Below are positions 33,343 through 41,010 of a stretch of DNA of 41,010 bases, in pieces. The notes below the pieces were generated by a model. That model saw only the letters and a list, made by a program, of their open reading frames with translations, did not search any database and was not told the DNA's origin. Source of the DNA: Flagellimonas hadalis (GTDB lineage: Bacteria; Bacteroidota; Bacteroidia; Flavobacteriales; Flavobacteriaceae); assembly GCF_007785775.2 (NCBI RefSeq), contig NZ_VNIK02000005.1:216737-257746 (forward strand), given 5' to 3'. The stretch's first letter is position 1. Each line of letters begins with the position of its first letter. The translations under genes and the position numbers were made by a program.

Positions 33343-34904
33343 AGCTGGGAACCATAGACATCACCATATTTGCTATTTATATATTGGCCATATTGGTCTT
33401 GGGACTATATGCTTCCCGCTTCAATAGCAAGACAAAGAAGGGTTACTTTCTGGCAGGGGACAAATTACCTTGGTGGATGATCGGCGGTAGCATCATTGCG
33501 GCCAATATCAGCAGCCATCATTTGGTCGGGGCAATGGGTGTGGCCTACAGTAGGGGTTTTGTGGCTATAACCTTGGAGTGGGCAGCCATTCTTTTGGGAT
33601 TCAATGCCCTTTTGTGGGTGTTCTTGCCCTATTACCTCCGTAATGGGTTCTATACCATTCCTGAATATTTACAGGTCCGCTATGGAAACCTGACCAGGGC
33701 GGTCTATGCCATACTGATCCTTTTTACCTACATATTTGTGGAAATCGGCGCAGTGCTCTTTTTGGGGGCACTTTCTTTGTATGCTTTGTTCGATATTCCC
33801 ATACTGTACAGCATACTCTCATTGGCGATATTGACCGGAATTTACACCATCATCGGTGGTCTACGGGCAGTGGTGTGGACAGAAATGGTCCAATTGGTCG
33901 TTCTGGTAACGGGAGGTATCATCCTTACGTTTGCCACGGTAAAGGAAGCTGGGGGTATCCAAACGGTCATCGACTCTGCACAGAACTGGAAGATGATCTA
34001 TCCGGCGGACGATCCTGATTTCCCATGGACCATGTACCTGGGGGGACTGCTTTGCATCAGTGTGTTCTATTGTGCCACCAACCAATTCATCGTGCAGCGC
34101 ATTTTGGCGGCCAAAAATGAATGGCATGGCAGGATGGGGGTCATTTTTGGGAATTACCTTAAATTTTTGGTGCCCTTGATCATAACGGTGCCGGCCCTGG
34201 TCGCCCCTTTGTTCCTTCCGGATTTGGACAAACCGGACCTTTTGTTTGCCACCTTGGTGGAGAAATTGCTCCCCACAGGTTTGGTCGGCTTGGTCATGGC
34301 CGGTCTCATATCAGCGATCATGTCCCACATTTCTGGGGCCATAAATTCGTGCACCACGATCCTTACGGTAGATATTTACATGGAATATTTCAATAAAAAT
34401 GCATCCGACTCCCAGGCCATCCGCTTTGGTAAAAAGTCTGGAATAGTGATCATTATGTTGGGAATAGTCAGTTCCATTCTTTTGATCAGTTATTCGGATA
34501 AACCGGTGTTCCTGTATTTGATGAACCTTTACGGGCTCTTCACACCGGGGATAGCAACCATGTTCCTGATGGGCGTTTTTTGGAAAAGGACAACTGCTTC
34601 GGGCGCCTTGGTGGCAGGGATCATCACCATACCCTTGTCCCTGTTGATTGAATTCCTTCTGCCGGACATGCCCTTTTTTAACCGGACTGGCATTGTGTTC
34701 TGGACCTGTATGTTGGCCTGTTTTGTCGTGAGTTTGCTCACAAAGCCAAAAACCGATGCAGAGCTTCAGGGATTGATATGGAACAAAGAAAGTTTAAAGC
34801 TGCCTGAAAAGGAAAGATCACTCTACAAAGGAGTTAGGAATCCTTTTTATTGGTGGTTGCTCATCACTATCATAGTCCTGTATTTCTACGTAAGATATTT
34901 TTAG
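33339..34904 (+). CDS. Sodium:solute symporter (SSS/SLC5 family)
   Basis: The 521-residue protein has 13-14 predicted membrane helices and the SSS pattern: FNSKTKKGYFLAGDKLPWWMIGGSIIAANISSHHLVGAMGVAYSRG at the N-terminus, GFYTIPEYLQVRYG, a long central bundle and GLISAIMSHISGAINSCTTILTVDIYMEYF near residues 325-355, where sodium-binding serines lie in this family. It should import a sugar, sugar acid or lactone across the inner membrane with Na+, consistent with a marine host. It overlaps the ceramidase-like gene by 4 nt and is followed after 4 nt by the M20 gene. It is the only inner-membrane importer in the operon. Confidence 0.93.
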   Translation: MKLGTIDITIFAIYILAILVLGLYASRFNSKTKKGYFLAGDKLPWWMIGGSIIAANISSHHLVGAMGVAYSRGFVAITLEWAAILLGFNALLWVFLPYYLRNGFYTIPEYLQVRYGNLTRAVYAILILFTYIFVEIGAVLFLGALSLYALFDIPILYSILSLAILTGIYTIIGGLRAVVWTEMVQLVVLVTGGIILTFATVKEAGGIQTVIDSAQNWKMIYPADDPDFPWTMYLGGLLCISVFYCATNQFIVQRILAAKNEWHGRMGVIFGNYLKFLVPLIITVPALVAPLFLPDLDKPDLLFATLVEKLLPTGLVGLVMAGLISAIMSHISGAINSCTTILTVDIYMEYFNKNASDSQAIRFGKKSGIVIIMLGIVSSILLISYSDKPVFLYLMNLYGLFTPGIATMFLMGVFWKRTTASGALVAGIITIPLSLLIEFLLPDMPFFNRTGIVFWTCMLACFVVSLLTKPKTDAELQGLIWNKESLKLPEKERSLYKGVRNPFYWWLLITIIVLYFYVRYF

Positions 34905-34908
34905 CGGT

Positions 34909-36024
34909 ATGAAGAACGATGTTATAGCATTGACAAGGGCATTGGTGGCCCAGGATACGATCAACCCGCCCGGGAACGAAGCCTCTTTGGCCAAGTTGGT
35001 CGGAAAGCTATTGGCCGAGAATGGTTTCAAGGTCGAGTACGTTCCCTTTGGTCCCGATCGGCTCCATGTCATTGCCGAACGAGGACTTGATGGAAAGCAA
35101 CTGCCCATAGTCTTTACGGGACATTTCGATACGGTTCCCTTGGGCAACCAAAAGTGGACCATGGATCCTTTTGCCGGGGAGATCAAAGAGGGCAAGATCT
35201 ATGGACGTGGCACTACCGATATGAAAGGAGCGGTTGCGGCGATGACCATTGCGGCCATTGAAGTCTTTGAAGAAGGAGTCCCGTCCGGTGGCATACGTTT
35301 GGTGCTCACTGCGGGAGAAGAATTGGGATGCCAAGGGGCCATGGACCTGGTAAAAACATATACCGGATTGGGACAGGCAAGGGGAATCATTGTTGGGGAA
35401 CCCACGGGAAACATACCGGCCATTGGTCATAAAGGGGCACTTTACCTGAATCTGGAAGCCACGGGCATAACGGCGCATTCCTCCATGCCCCAATTGGGCG
35501 ATAATGCCATTTACAAAGTGGCCAAGGCCATTGTAAGAATGGAGCAGTTTGATTTTGGGCAACAGGAAGACCCGCTACTGGGATATTCCACCATCAATGT
35601 GGGCAAGGTCTCGGGCGGATTGAACATCAACTCCGTGCCCGATCGTGCCGGGTTCACCATTGATGCCAGGATCACTTCAAACTTGCATAACAACGATGTG
35701 CTTGAACAGATCAAAAAGGAATTGGGAAATGATATCGATGTGGAGGTGCTGGTCAATCTTCCGGCAGTTGCAAATGATCCCGAAGCTGCATTCATATGTG
35801 GCGTTTATGATGCTTGTGGTACTTCTGATAGTGAAAGAAAAGCGCCCAAAACAATGCCCTATCTCACCGATGGTTCTGTCCTGCAAAAGGCATACGGAGG
35901 CATACCTACGGTGATCATTGGCCCCGGAGAGCCTCAAATGGCACACAAAATCGATGAATACTGCGATGTTTCAAAACTGGAACAGGCCGTGGACATTTAT
36001 AAAAAAATCATATGTAATACCTGA
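34909..36024 (+). CDS. M20 family metallo-amidohydrolase (ArgE/DapE-like)
   Basis: The 371-residue protein has all M20 landmarks: His72 and Asp74 in GHFDTVP, the bridging Asp104 in GTTDMKG, the general base and ligand Glu137/Glu138 in AGEELG, the acidic residue in VGEPTGN and His346 in MAHKIDEY. A dimerisation domain lies between about 175 and 285. Such enzymes are two-zinc amidases that remove acyl groups from N-acyl amino acids or split dipeptides. There is no signal peptide. In this operon it could deacylate an N-acylated amino-sugar acid. It starts 4 nt after the symporter and ends 3 nt before the epimerase-like gene. Confidence 0.92.
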   Translation: MKNDVIALTRALVAQDTINPPGNEASLAKLVGKLLAENGFKVEYVPFGPDRLHVIAERGLDGKQLPIVFTGHFDTVPLGNQKWTMDPFAGEIKEGKIYGRGTTDMKGAVAAMTIAAIEVFEEGVPSGGIRLVLTAGEELGCQGAMDLVKTYTGLGQARGIIVGEPTGNIPAIGHKGALYLNLEATGITAHSSMPQLGDNAIYKVAKAIVRMEQFDFGQQEDPLLGYSTINVGKVSGGLNINSVPDRAGFTIDARITSNLHNNDVLEQIKKELGNDIDVEVLVNLPAVANDPEAAFICGVYDACGTSDSERKAPKTMPYLTDGSVLQKAYGGIPTVIIGPGEPQMAHKIDEYCDVSKLEQAVDIYKKIICNT

Positions 36025-36027
36025 AAG

Positions 36028-37065
36028 ATGAAGATGGAAAAAGATAGCATGTTGGATGAATCAACCTTGGAAATACTCCTGTCACAACCAGATGTTCCCA
36101 CTGTGGAAATGTTCAAACAATTGGAAGGCGACATCATTTTCTTGGGCATTGGTGGAAAAATAGGTCCCTCGTTGGCGCACATGGCCAAACGTGCCTGTGA
36201 GATGGCCGGTGTGACAAAGAGGATCATTGGGGTTTCCCGTTTTAGTGACCCCAACGAACAGACCAATATTGAATCCTTGGGGATTGAGACCATAAAGGGC
36301 GACCTACTCGATGAGGATTTTCTCAACAGCCTGCCCGAAGCCAAGAATGTGTTCTTTTTAGCGGGGATGAAGTTTGGTTCGGAGACCAATCTATCCTTGA
36401 CTTGGGCCATGAATACCCTTTTGCCGGGGATGGTTGCGAAACGATTCCACAATTCCAAGATCGTGGCATATTCCACAGGTTGTGTATATCCCATGGTTTC
36501 CGTTGCATCCGGGGGATCCAAAGAAACAGATAGGCCCATTGCCGTGGGGGAATATGCACAGTCCTGCCTCGGACGTGAACGAATGTTCGAATACGGCAGC
36601 AGCAAGAACAATACACCAACCGCATTGATTCGGTTGAATTATGCGGTGGAACCCCGATACGGAGTTTTGGTGGACATTGCCAACAAGGTGAAGAACAATG
36701 AGCCAGTGGACTTGGAAATGGGCTATTTCAATGCCATATGGCAGGGAGACGCCAATACTGTGGTGCTACGTTCCCTCGAACAGACCTCGGTTCCTGCCAA
36801 CATCATCAACATTACTGGCGAAGAAACCTTGTCCGTCCGTGCTGTGGCGGAGGAGTTTGGAAAACATTTCGGGATCCGCCCCCAGTTTATGGGCGTGGAA
36901 TCGGATACCGCTCTTTTGAACAATGCGGCCAAGTCGTTCGAGCTTTTTGGTGAACCTAAGATAGGCATCGAAAAAGTCATCGAATGGACGGCCAATTGGA
37001 TGAAGATGGAGAAAAAGACCTTGGACAAACCCACCCATTTTGAGGTAAGGGACGGAAAGTATTAA
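36028..37065 (+). CDS. NAD-dependent epimerase/dehydratase-like protein with altered active site
   Basis: The 345-residue extended-SDR-type protein has a Rossmann start (IIFLGIGGKIGPSLA, about 34-48) in which the usual GxxGxxG becomes GIGGKIG. It also has the VFFLAGMKFG and AYSTGCVYP strands and C-terminal substrate-domain segments such as NITGEETLSVRAVAEEFG. The catalytic YxxxK reads Tyr176-A-Q-S-Cys180, so the lysine is missing. It may act without the standard proton relay or serve a different reaction. It lies 3 nt after the M20 gene. The start could also be the second methionine two codons later. Confidence 0.82.
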   Translation: MKMEKDSMLDESTLEILLSQPDVPTVEMFKQLEGDIIFLGIGGKIGPSLAHMAKRACEMAGVTKRIIGVSRFSDPNEQTNIESLGIETIKGDLLDEDFLNSLPEAKNVFFLAGMKFGSETNLSLTWAMNTLLPGMVAKRFHNSKIVAYSTGCVYPMVSVASGGSKETDRPIAVGEYAQSCLGRERMFEYGSSKNNTPTALIRLNYAVEPRYGVLVDIANKVKNNEPVDLEMGYFNAIWQGDANTVVLRSLEQTSVPANIINITGEETLSVRAVAEEFGKHFGIRPQFMGVESDTALLNNAAKSFELFGEPKIGIEKVIEWTANWMKMEKKTLDKPTHFEVRDGKY

Positions 37066-37128
37066 AACAATGCCAGAGCTGTACAGGATGCTGGCAGAAA
37101 ATAAATAGATCAATTTTAAGCGACTGAG

Positions 37129-38196
37129 ATGGATTATACCGAGATACCCTACAATATCCTGGGTGAATTTCAAAAAGGAATGGTGATTCCTGCATTACCA
37201 CTGGCCCTGACAAGGGATCGAAAATTGGATGAGACCCGACAAAGGGCCTTGATGCGATATTATTTGGATGCCGGGGCCGGGGGTGTGGCCGTTGGGGTAC
37301 ATTCTACCCAGTTTGAAATCCGTTTGCCGGAACATAAGCTTTACAGTCCCGTATTGGATATCGCCAGGGAAGAATTTGACCGATATTCCAAACTGAACGA
37401 TAGACCGATCATCAGGATTGCCGGTATCATTGGAAAAACAGAACAAGCCATTGCCGAAGCCCAGACCGCAGTTGGGTTGGGATACCATGCGGCATTGATC
37501 AGTGTTGCGGCGTTCAAAGGGGCATCCAACCAAGAAATCCTTGAACACTGCCGAACGGTTGCCAAAGTGATTCCGTTGGTTGGCTTTTATCTTCAACCAG
37601 CCGTTGGGGGTAGAAAATTGGATGTGGAATTTTGGAGGGGCTTTGCAAGGATTCCCAATGTCATCGCCATAAAGATGGCACCGTTCAACCGTTACCAGAC
37701 ATTGGACGTGGTACGGGGCGTAGTGGAGTCGGGAAGGGCGGATGAAATAGCACTATATACCGGAAATGATGATAACATTTTGGTGGATCTTCTGTCAGAG
37801 TTCAAGATAAAAACAGAAGGTAAAACCATTAAAAAGCGCATTGTGGGAGGCCTGTTGGGCCATTGGGCCGTCTGGACCAAATCCGCAGTCGATTTACTCC
37901 ATCAGGTGCACAAGGGACAATTTGAACATGATACTAAAGGAGCGCTCACGAAGGCCATTGAAATCACGGACAGCAATGCGGCCTTTTTTGATGCGGCCAA
38001 TGCTTTTGAGGGATGTATTCCCGGTATCCATGAAGTCCTTAGGCGACAGGGACTTTTGGAGGGTGTTTGGACCTTGAATGAAAAAGAAGTCCTATCCGAA
38101 GGACAGCTGGAAGAAATAGATAGGATCTATGCGGCCTATCCACATTTGAACGATGATGCATTCGTCAAAAAAAACCTGGAGAAGTGGCTTTCATAA
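37129..38196 (+). CDS. Dihydrodipicolinate synthase (DapA)/KDG-aldolase family lyase
   Basis: The 355-residue (beta/alpha)8-barrel enzyme has Tyr154 in GFYLQPA and the Schiff-base Lys182 in AIKMAPF. The 28-residue spacing matches Tyr133 and Lys161 of E. coli DapA. The usual GTTGE loop reads GVHSTQFE, and the protein is about 55 residues longer than DapA, mainly at the C-terminus, so a different substrate is likely. In a sugar-acid pathway this family typically splits or dehydrates 2-keto-3-deoxy acids to give pyruvate plus an aldehyde or a semialdehyde. It would act after the dehydratase encoded at 29979. A 63-nt gap separates it from the preceding gene. Confidence 0.9.
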   Translation: MDYTEIPYNILGEFQKGMVIPALPLALTRDRKLDETRQRALMRYYLDAGAGGVAVGVHSTQFEIRLPEHKLYSPVLDIAREEFDRYSKLNDRPIIRIAGIIGKTEQAIAEAQTAVGLGYHAALISVAAFKGASNQEILEHCRTVAKVIPLVGFYLQPAVGGRKLDVEFWRGFARIPNVIAIKMAPFNRYQTLDVVRGVVESGRADEIALYTGNDDNILVDLLSEFKIKTEGKTIKKRIVGGLLGHWAVWTKSAVDLLHQVHKGQFEHDTKGALTKAIEITDSNAAFFDAANAFEGCIPGIHEVLRRQGLLEGVWTLNEKEVLSEGQLEEIDRIYAAYPHLNDDAFVKKNLEKWLS

Positions 38197-38218
38197 ACCC
38201 AGCATCTTTTGATTGAAA

Positions 38219-39217
38219 ATGGGAACGAGAAGAAATTTTGTGGGGACAACGTTATTGGCAGGTCTGGGCCTTGGTCTGAACGAGGTTGCCGGGTCACCCC
38301 TGTTCAGAATGAGGGGCAAGGGGAAAAGAGTAGGGATAATCGGTTTGGATACTTCCCATGCCTATGCGTTCACCAAAATGCTCAACGCAGATGAACCCAA
38401 CCCCGAATTGATGGGCTATAAGGTGGTTGCGGCCTATCCTTGGGGAAGCAAGGATATTGAATTTGGCCATGAGCGTATTCCGAAATTTACGGAAGAAGTC
38501 GCTGCAATGGGGGTCTATATCGCCAGTAGCATTGATGAGGTTATGGATCAAGTGGATGTGGTACTTCTGGAGACCCATGATGGCAACCTGCGCCTGAAAC
38601 AGGCCAAAAAGATTCTGAAGTACGGGAAACCGGTGTTCATGGATACCCCTTTCGCTGCTTCCATGCCCGATATCAAGGCCATTGTGGAGTTGTCGGAAAA
38701 GTATGGGACACCCATTTTTTCTACGTCATCCTTGCGGTATACGGATAAGGCTGCGGAAATCGCGGAAGGAAAGGTAGTGGGAAAGGTGATGGGGGCCGAC
38801 ACCTATGGGCCGGCGAACATAGAACCTTCACACCCCGACCTGTTCTGGTACGGGATACACGGAGTGGAATTGCTGTATACCCTAATGGGAACAGGATGTG
38901 TAGCGGTTAGTTGTATTTCTTCGGATGCTACCGAAGTGGTAACAGGAGTTTGGAAAGATGGCAGGCTGGGAACCTTTCGGGGAGAGCGGCAAAGAGATAT
39001 AGGTTTTGGGGGCATGGCCTTTGGCGAAACCGGAAATGCCTTGGTGGGGGAGTACAAGGGATACGCTCCTTTATTGGTGAAAATCATTGCGTTTTTTGAT
39101 ACAGGGATTGCACCGGTATCACTACGGGAAACCATGGAAATATATGCCTTCATGCAGGCCGCCCATGACAGCAAAAGACAAGGGGGCAAACAAATTCCTT
39201 TGGAGAGTGTGTATTGA
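38219..39217 (+). CDS. Tat-exported Gfo/Idh/MocA-like oxidoreductase with altered motifs
   Basis: Started at the ATG at 38219, the protein has 332 residues and a twin-arginine signal (MGTRRNFVGTTLLAGLGLG), so it is probably exported folded with cofactor. A TTG at 38213 is in frame but unneeded. The Rossmann start reads GIIGLDTSHA instead of GxGxxG, and the family EKP motif reads Asp142-Thr143-Pro144, so the usual catalytic lysine is absent. The C-terminal domain keeps HPDLFWYGIHGVELLYTL, with the His in the usual substrate-binding region. Catalysis may differ from true sugar dehydrogenases. It lies between the DapA-family gene and the PQQ dehydrogenase. Confidence 0.85.
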   Translation: MGTRRNFVGTTLLAGLGLGLNEVAGSPLFRMRGKGKRVGIIGLDTSHAYAFTKMLNADEPNPELMGYKVVAAYPWGSKDIEFGHERIPKFTEEVAAMGVYIASSIDEVMDQVDVVLLETHDGNLRLKQAKKILKYGKPVFMDTPFAASMPDIKAIVELSEKYGTPIFSTSSLRYTDKAAEIAEGKVVGKVMGADTYGPANIEPSHPDLFWYGIHGVELLYTLMGTGCVAVSCISSDATEVVTGVWKDGRLGTFRGERQRDIGFGGMAFGETGNALVGEYKGYAPLLVKIIAFFDTGIAPVSLRETMEIYAFMQAAHDSKRQGGKQIPLESVY

Positions 39218-39245
39218 AAATTATGGGGAAAACCAATTGGAAGAA

Positions 39246-40844
39246 ATGAAGAAAAGATATCAAAAACAGCTACTGTATCTCCTAGGGTGTCTACTCATTA
39301 TGGGATGCAAAACGGATAAAAATCAGAGTGAAACGGCGGACATCTTCCACGATTCTTCGGGAAACCCGATAGAAGAGTGGATTGCCCTCGATTCGACCAT
39401 TATCGGTAGAAGTACGGTGGCTGAAAATCTGGATGTGCCATGGGAGATTACATGGGGACCCGATGATAACATTTGGTTCACCGAACAGGGTGGACGCGTA
39501 AGCCGTTTGGACCCGAACACAGGACAAGTCCATGTTTTATTGGAAATACAGGATGTGTTCAGGAAAAGGACCACTGGATTATTGGGATTGGCGATTCACC
39601 CCGATTTTAAGGAATCACCTTATGTCTTTTTGAACTACACCACCCAAAAAGAAGAAACAATCACCTCAAGATTGATGCGATATGAATATGCCAATGATAC
39701 ACTGATCAATCCTGAAACGCTATTGGAGATCCCTGGGCATACCGCACATAATGGCACACGGTTGACCATTTCCCCTGATAAAAAACTGATGTGGGCCACC
39801 GGCGACATTGGCCCTGATGTGGACAATGCCCAGAATGTGAAATCATTGAACGGGAAGATATTGCGCTTCAACTTGGATGGTTCCATTCCCGATGACAATC
39901 CCTTTCCAAATAGCCCGGTGTGGTCATGGGGACAACGCAATGTGCAGGGAATGGCCTACGGGGCCAATGGACTCTTGTACACCTCCGAGCATGGGGATGC
40001 CACGGACGATGAGGTAAACCTCATGCAAAAGGGCCGTAATTATGGATGGCCTAACGTCAGTGGATATTGTCATGATGCCACGGGGAACCCATCCTTCTGC
40101 AAAGATTCCGCTGTGGTGGAACCCATGAAGGCCTGGACCCCGACCATAGCCCCGGCAGGAATCGATTATTACGCTTCAAGATCCATTCCCGAATGGAACA
40201 ATGCATTGCTGCTCGTCACCTTGAAAGAGAGTGATCTTCGGGTGTTGAAACCGAACGATACCGGGGACTCCATAGTATCCGAAACCATTTTGTTTGACAA
40301 TGTATTGGGAAGGATCAGGGACCTATGTATTTCCCCCAAGGGAGATGTTTTCATTTCTACAAGCAACCAAGATTGGAACCCCAAAGAGGGCTTCCCTAAA
40401 GAAACGGACGATAGGATCATCCGCATCCTCAAAGTGGGAAATACTGCCAATGCAGCATTGCTCAAACAGGTTTCCAAAGGAAAGGAAAGCGGGGAAGAAG
40501 TGAAAATGGCCGGCACAGCAGCCAAAAAAAGCTACAATATGTATTGTGCAGCTTGTCACAAAACCGATGGGAAAGGGGTCGAAAATTCCTTTCCACCATT
40601 GATAGGCTCAGACATCGTGAACGGCCCGAATGAGGGATTGATCCGATTCACGTTGGGAGGAGCCGCAAGGTCGACCAATGGTGCTGCGGATGGATACGGG
40701 GAAGCGATGCCATCATTTGCCTTTTTATCAGATGCGGATATCGCCGACATCCTGACGTTCATCAAGGGTGAATTTACCGAGGGAGAAGGAAAAATCACTG
40801 TTGATGAGGTATTGAAGGTTAGGACAGCGTATACTGAAAAATAG
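39246..40844 (+). CDS. PQQ-dependent sugar dehydrogenase fused to cytochrome c, lipoprotein
   Basis: The ATG at 39246 gives 532 residues with a lipoprotein signal (LLIMGC, Cys21); an upstream in-frame start at 39087 overlaps the previous gene. Residues about 55-410 form a soluble-glucose-dehydrogenase-type propeller with PWEITWGPDDNIWFTEQGG, GLLGLAIHPDF, the catalytic His168 in AHNGTRL and the PQQ-contact GQRNVQGMAY. Residues about 420-520 are a class I cytochrome c with haem motif CAACH (Cys434, Cys437, His438) and axial Met488 in EAMPSF. It should oxidise an aldose to its lactone in the periplasm and pass electrons to the respiratory chain. This would be the first oxidation in the proposed pathway. 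Confidence 0.92.
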   Translation: MKKRYQKQLLYLLGCLLIMGCKTDKNQSETADIFHDSSGNPIEEWIALDSTIIGRSTVAENLDVPWEITWGPDDNIWFTEQGGRVSRLDPNTGQVHVLLEIQDVFRKRTTGLLGLAIHPDFKESPYVFLNYTTQKEETITSRLMRYEYANDTLINPETLLEIPGHTAHNGTRLTISPDKKLMWATGDIGPDVDNAQNVKSLNGKILRFNLDGSIPDDNPFPNSPVWSWGQRNVQGMAYGANGLLYTSEHGDATDDEVNLMQKGRNYGWPNVSGYCHDATGNPSFCKDSAVVEPMKAWTPTIAPAGIDYYASRSIPEWNNALLLVTLKESDLRVLKPNDTGDSIVSETILFDNVLGRIRDLCISPKGDVFISTSNQDWNPKEGFPKETDDRIIRILKVGNTANAALLKQVSKGKESGEEVKMAGTAAKKSYNMYCAACHKTDGKGVENSFPPLIGSDIVNGPNEGLIRFTLGGAARSTNGAADGYGEAMPSFAFLSDADIADILTFIKGEFTEGEGKITVDEVLKVRTAYTEK

Positions 40845-40901
40845 CAGAAAGGGAACGCGATAAAATCTAAAATTTTATACAATCATAATTCAAATTCATA
40901 A

Positions 40902-41010
40902 ATGAGAACCAATCAAAGAAAATTGCTGAATGTCTTCACACTTTTAGTAGGGATGGTGTTGTTCATCGCCTGTAAAGACCAATCGAAACAAACGGAAGAA
41001 ACATCAACCC
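40902..41010 (+). CDS. Lipoprotein, N-terminus only (cut by the window end)
   Basis: Thirty-six codons are visible. They encode a lipoprotein signal (MRTNQRKLLNVFTLLVGMVL...IAC, Cys24) followed by the polar KDQSKQTEETST linker. It lies 57 nt after the PQQ dehydrogenase-cytochrome gene in the same direction and probably continues the operon. The functional domain is outside the window, so no role can be given. Confidence 0.7.
   Translation, partial: MRTNQRKLLNVFTLLVGMVLFIACKDQSKQTEETST

Overview
The window looks like the chromosome of a marine-type flavobacterium (Bacteroidota). It holds two SusC/SusD outer-membrane pairs, a perfect Bacteroidota -7 box (TAnnTTTG), Bacteroidota-type lipoprotein signals, a DUF6520 peptide and tightly packed catabolic operons. 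No rRNA, tRNA, CRISPR array, phage genes or intact insertion sequence was seen. All functions come from reading motifs; no database search was run.

Region 1 (1-5340) is a housekeeping and stress region. A minus-strand run carries a Crp/Fnr-type regulator, a darcynin-like protein, an SDR, a DoxX protein, a cupin, a RidA-family protein and a small unknown, and ends at an intrinsic terminator. A LysR gene sits divergently from an AzoR-like flavin reductase. Region 2 (5340-7048) is gene-poor. It has one hypothetical gene and a GC-rich structured element followed by a strong terminator, which may be an unannotated small RNA.

Region 3 (7049-16257) is a first SusC/SusD pair followed by a prolyl-oligopeptidase-type (S9) peptidase. 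Across a perfect 26-bp palindrome, and convergent with it, lie a small secreted cysteine-containing DUF6520 peptide and a MauE/DoxX-type membrane protein fused to a large periplasmic domain. This resembles a peptide-handling module rather than a glycan locus. Region 4 (16258-18838) has a secreted esterase and an Nramp-like transporter whose usual metal-binding motifs are replaced.

Region 5 (18839-41010, running off the window end) is a large polysaccharide-utilisation locus: SusC/SusD, a heparinase II/III-type lyase, an FCD/GntR regulator, an SMP-30 lactonase, then a long operon. The operon encodes a class III aminotransferase, galactonate-dehydratase-like enolase, SDR, cytoplasmic ceramidase-like protein, sodium symporter, M20 amidohydrolase, epimerase-like protein, DapA-family lyase, Tat-exported Gfo/Idh/MocA-like protein, a PQQ sugar dehydrogenase-cytochrome c lipoprotein, and the start of another lipoprotein. 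The classical unsaturated-uronate enzymes (KduI, KduD, KdgK, Eda) are absent from the window. The set instead fits a non-phosphorylative oxidative route: aldose to lactone to aldonate to 2-keto-3-deoxy acid to pyruvate plus aldehyde, with extra amide and amino-group chemistry. Two distant promoters of this locus share a 35-bp block (28 of 35 positions identical) built from two GTATAC-type boxes 23 bp apart. A third, perfect 16-bp GTATAC palindrome lies in front of the Nramp-like gene. This suggests one regulon under the local GntR protein.
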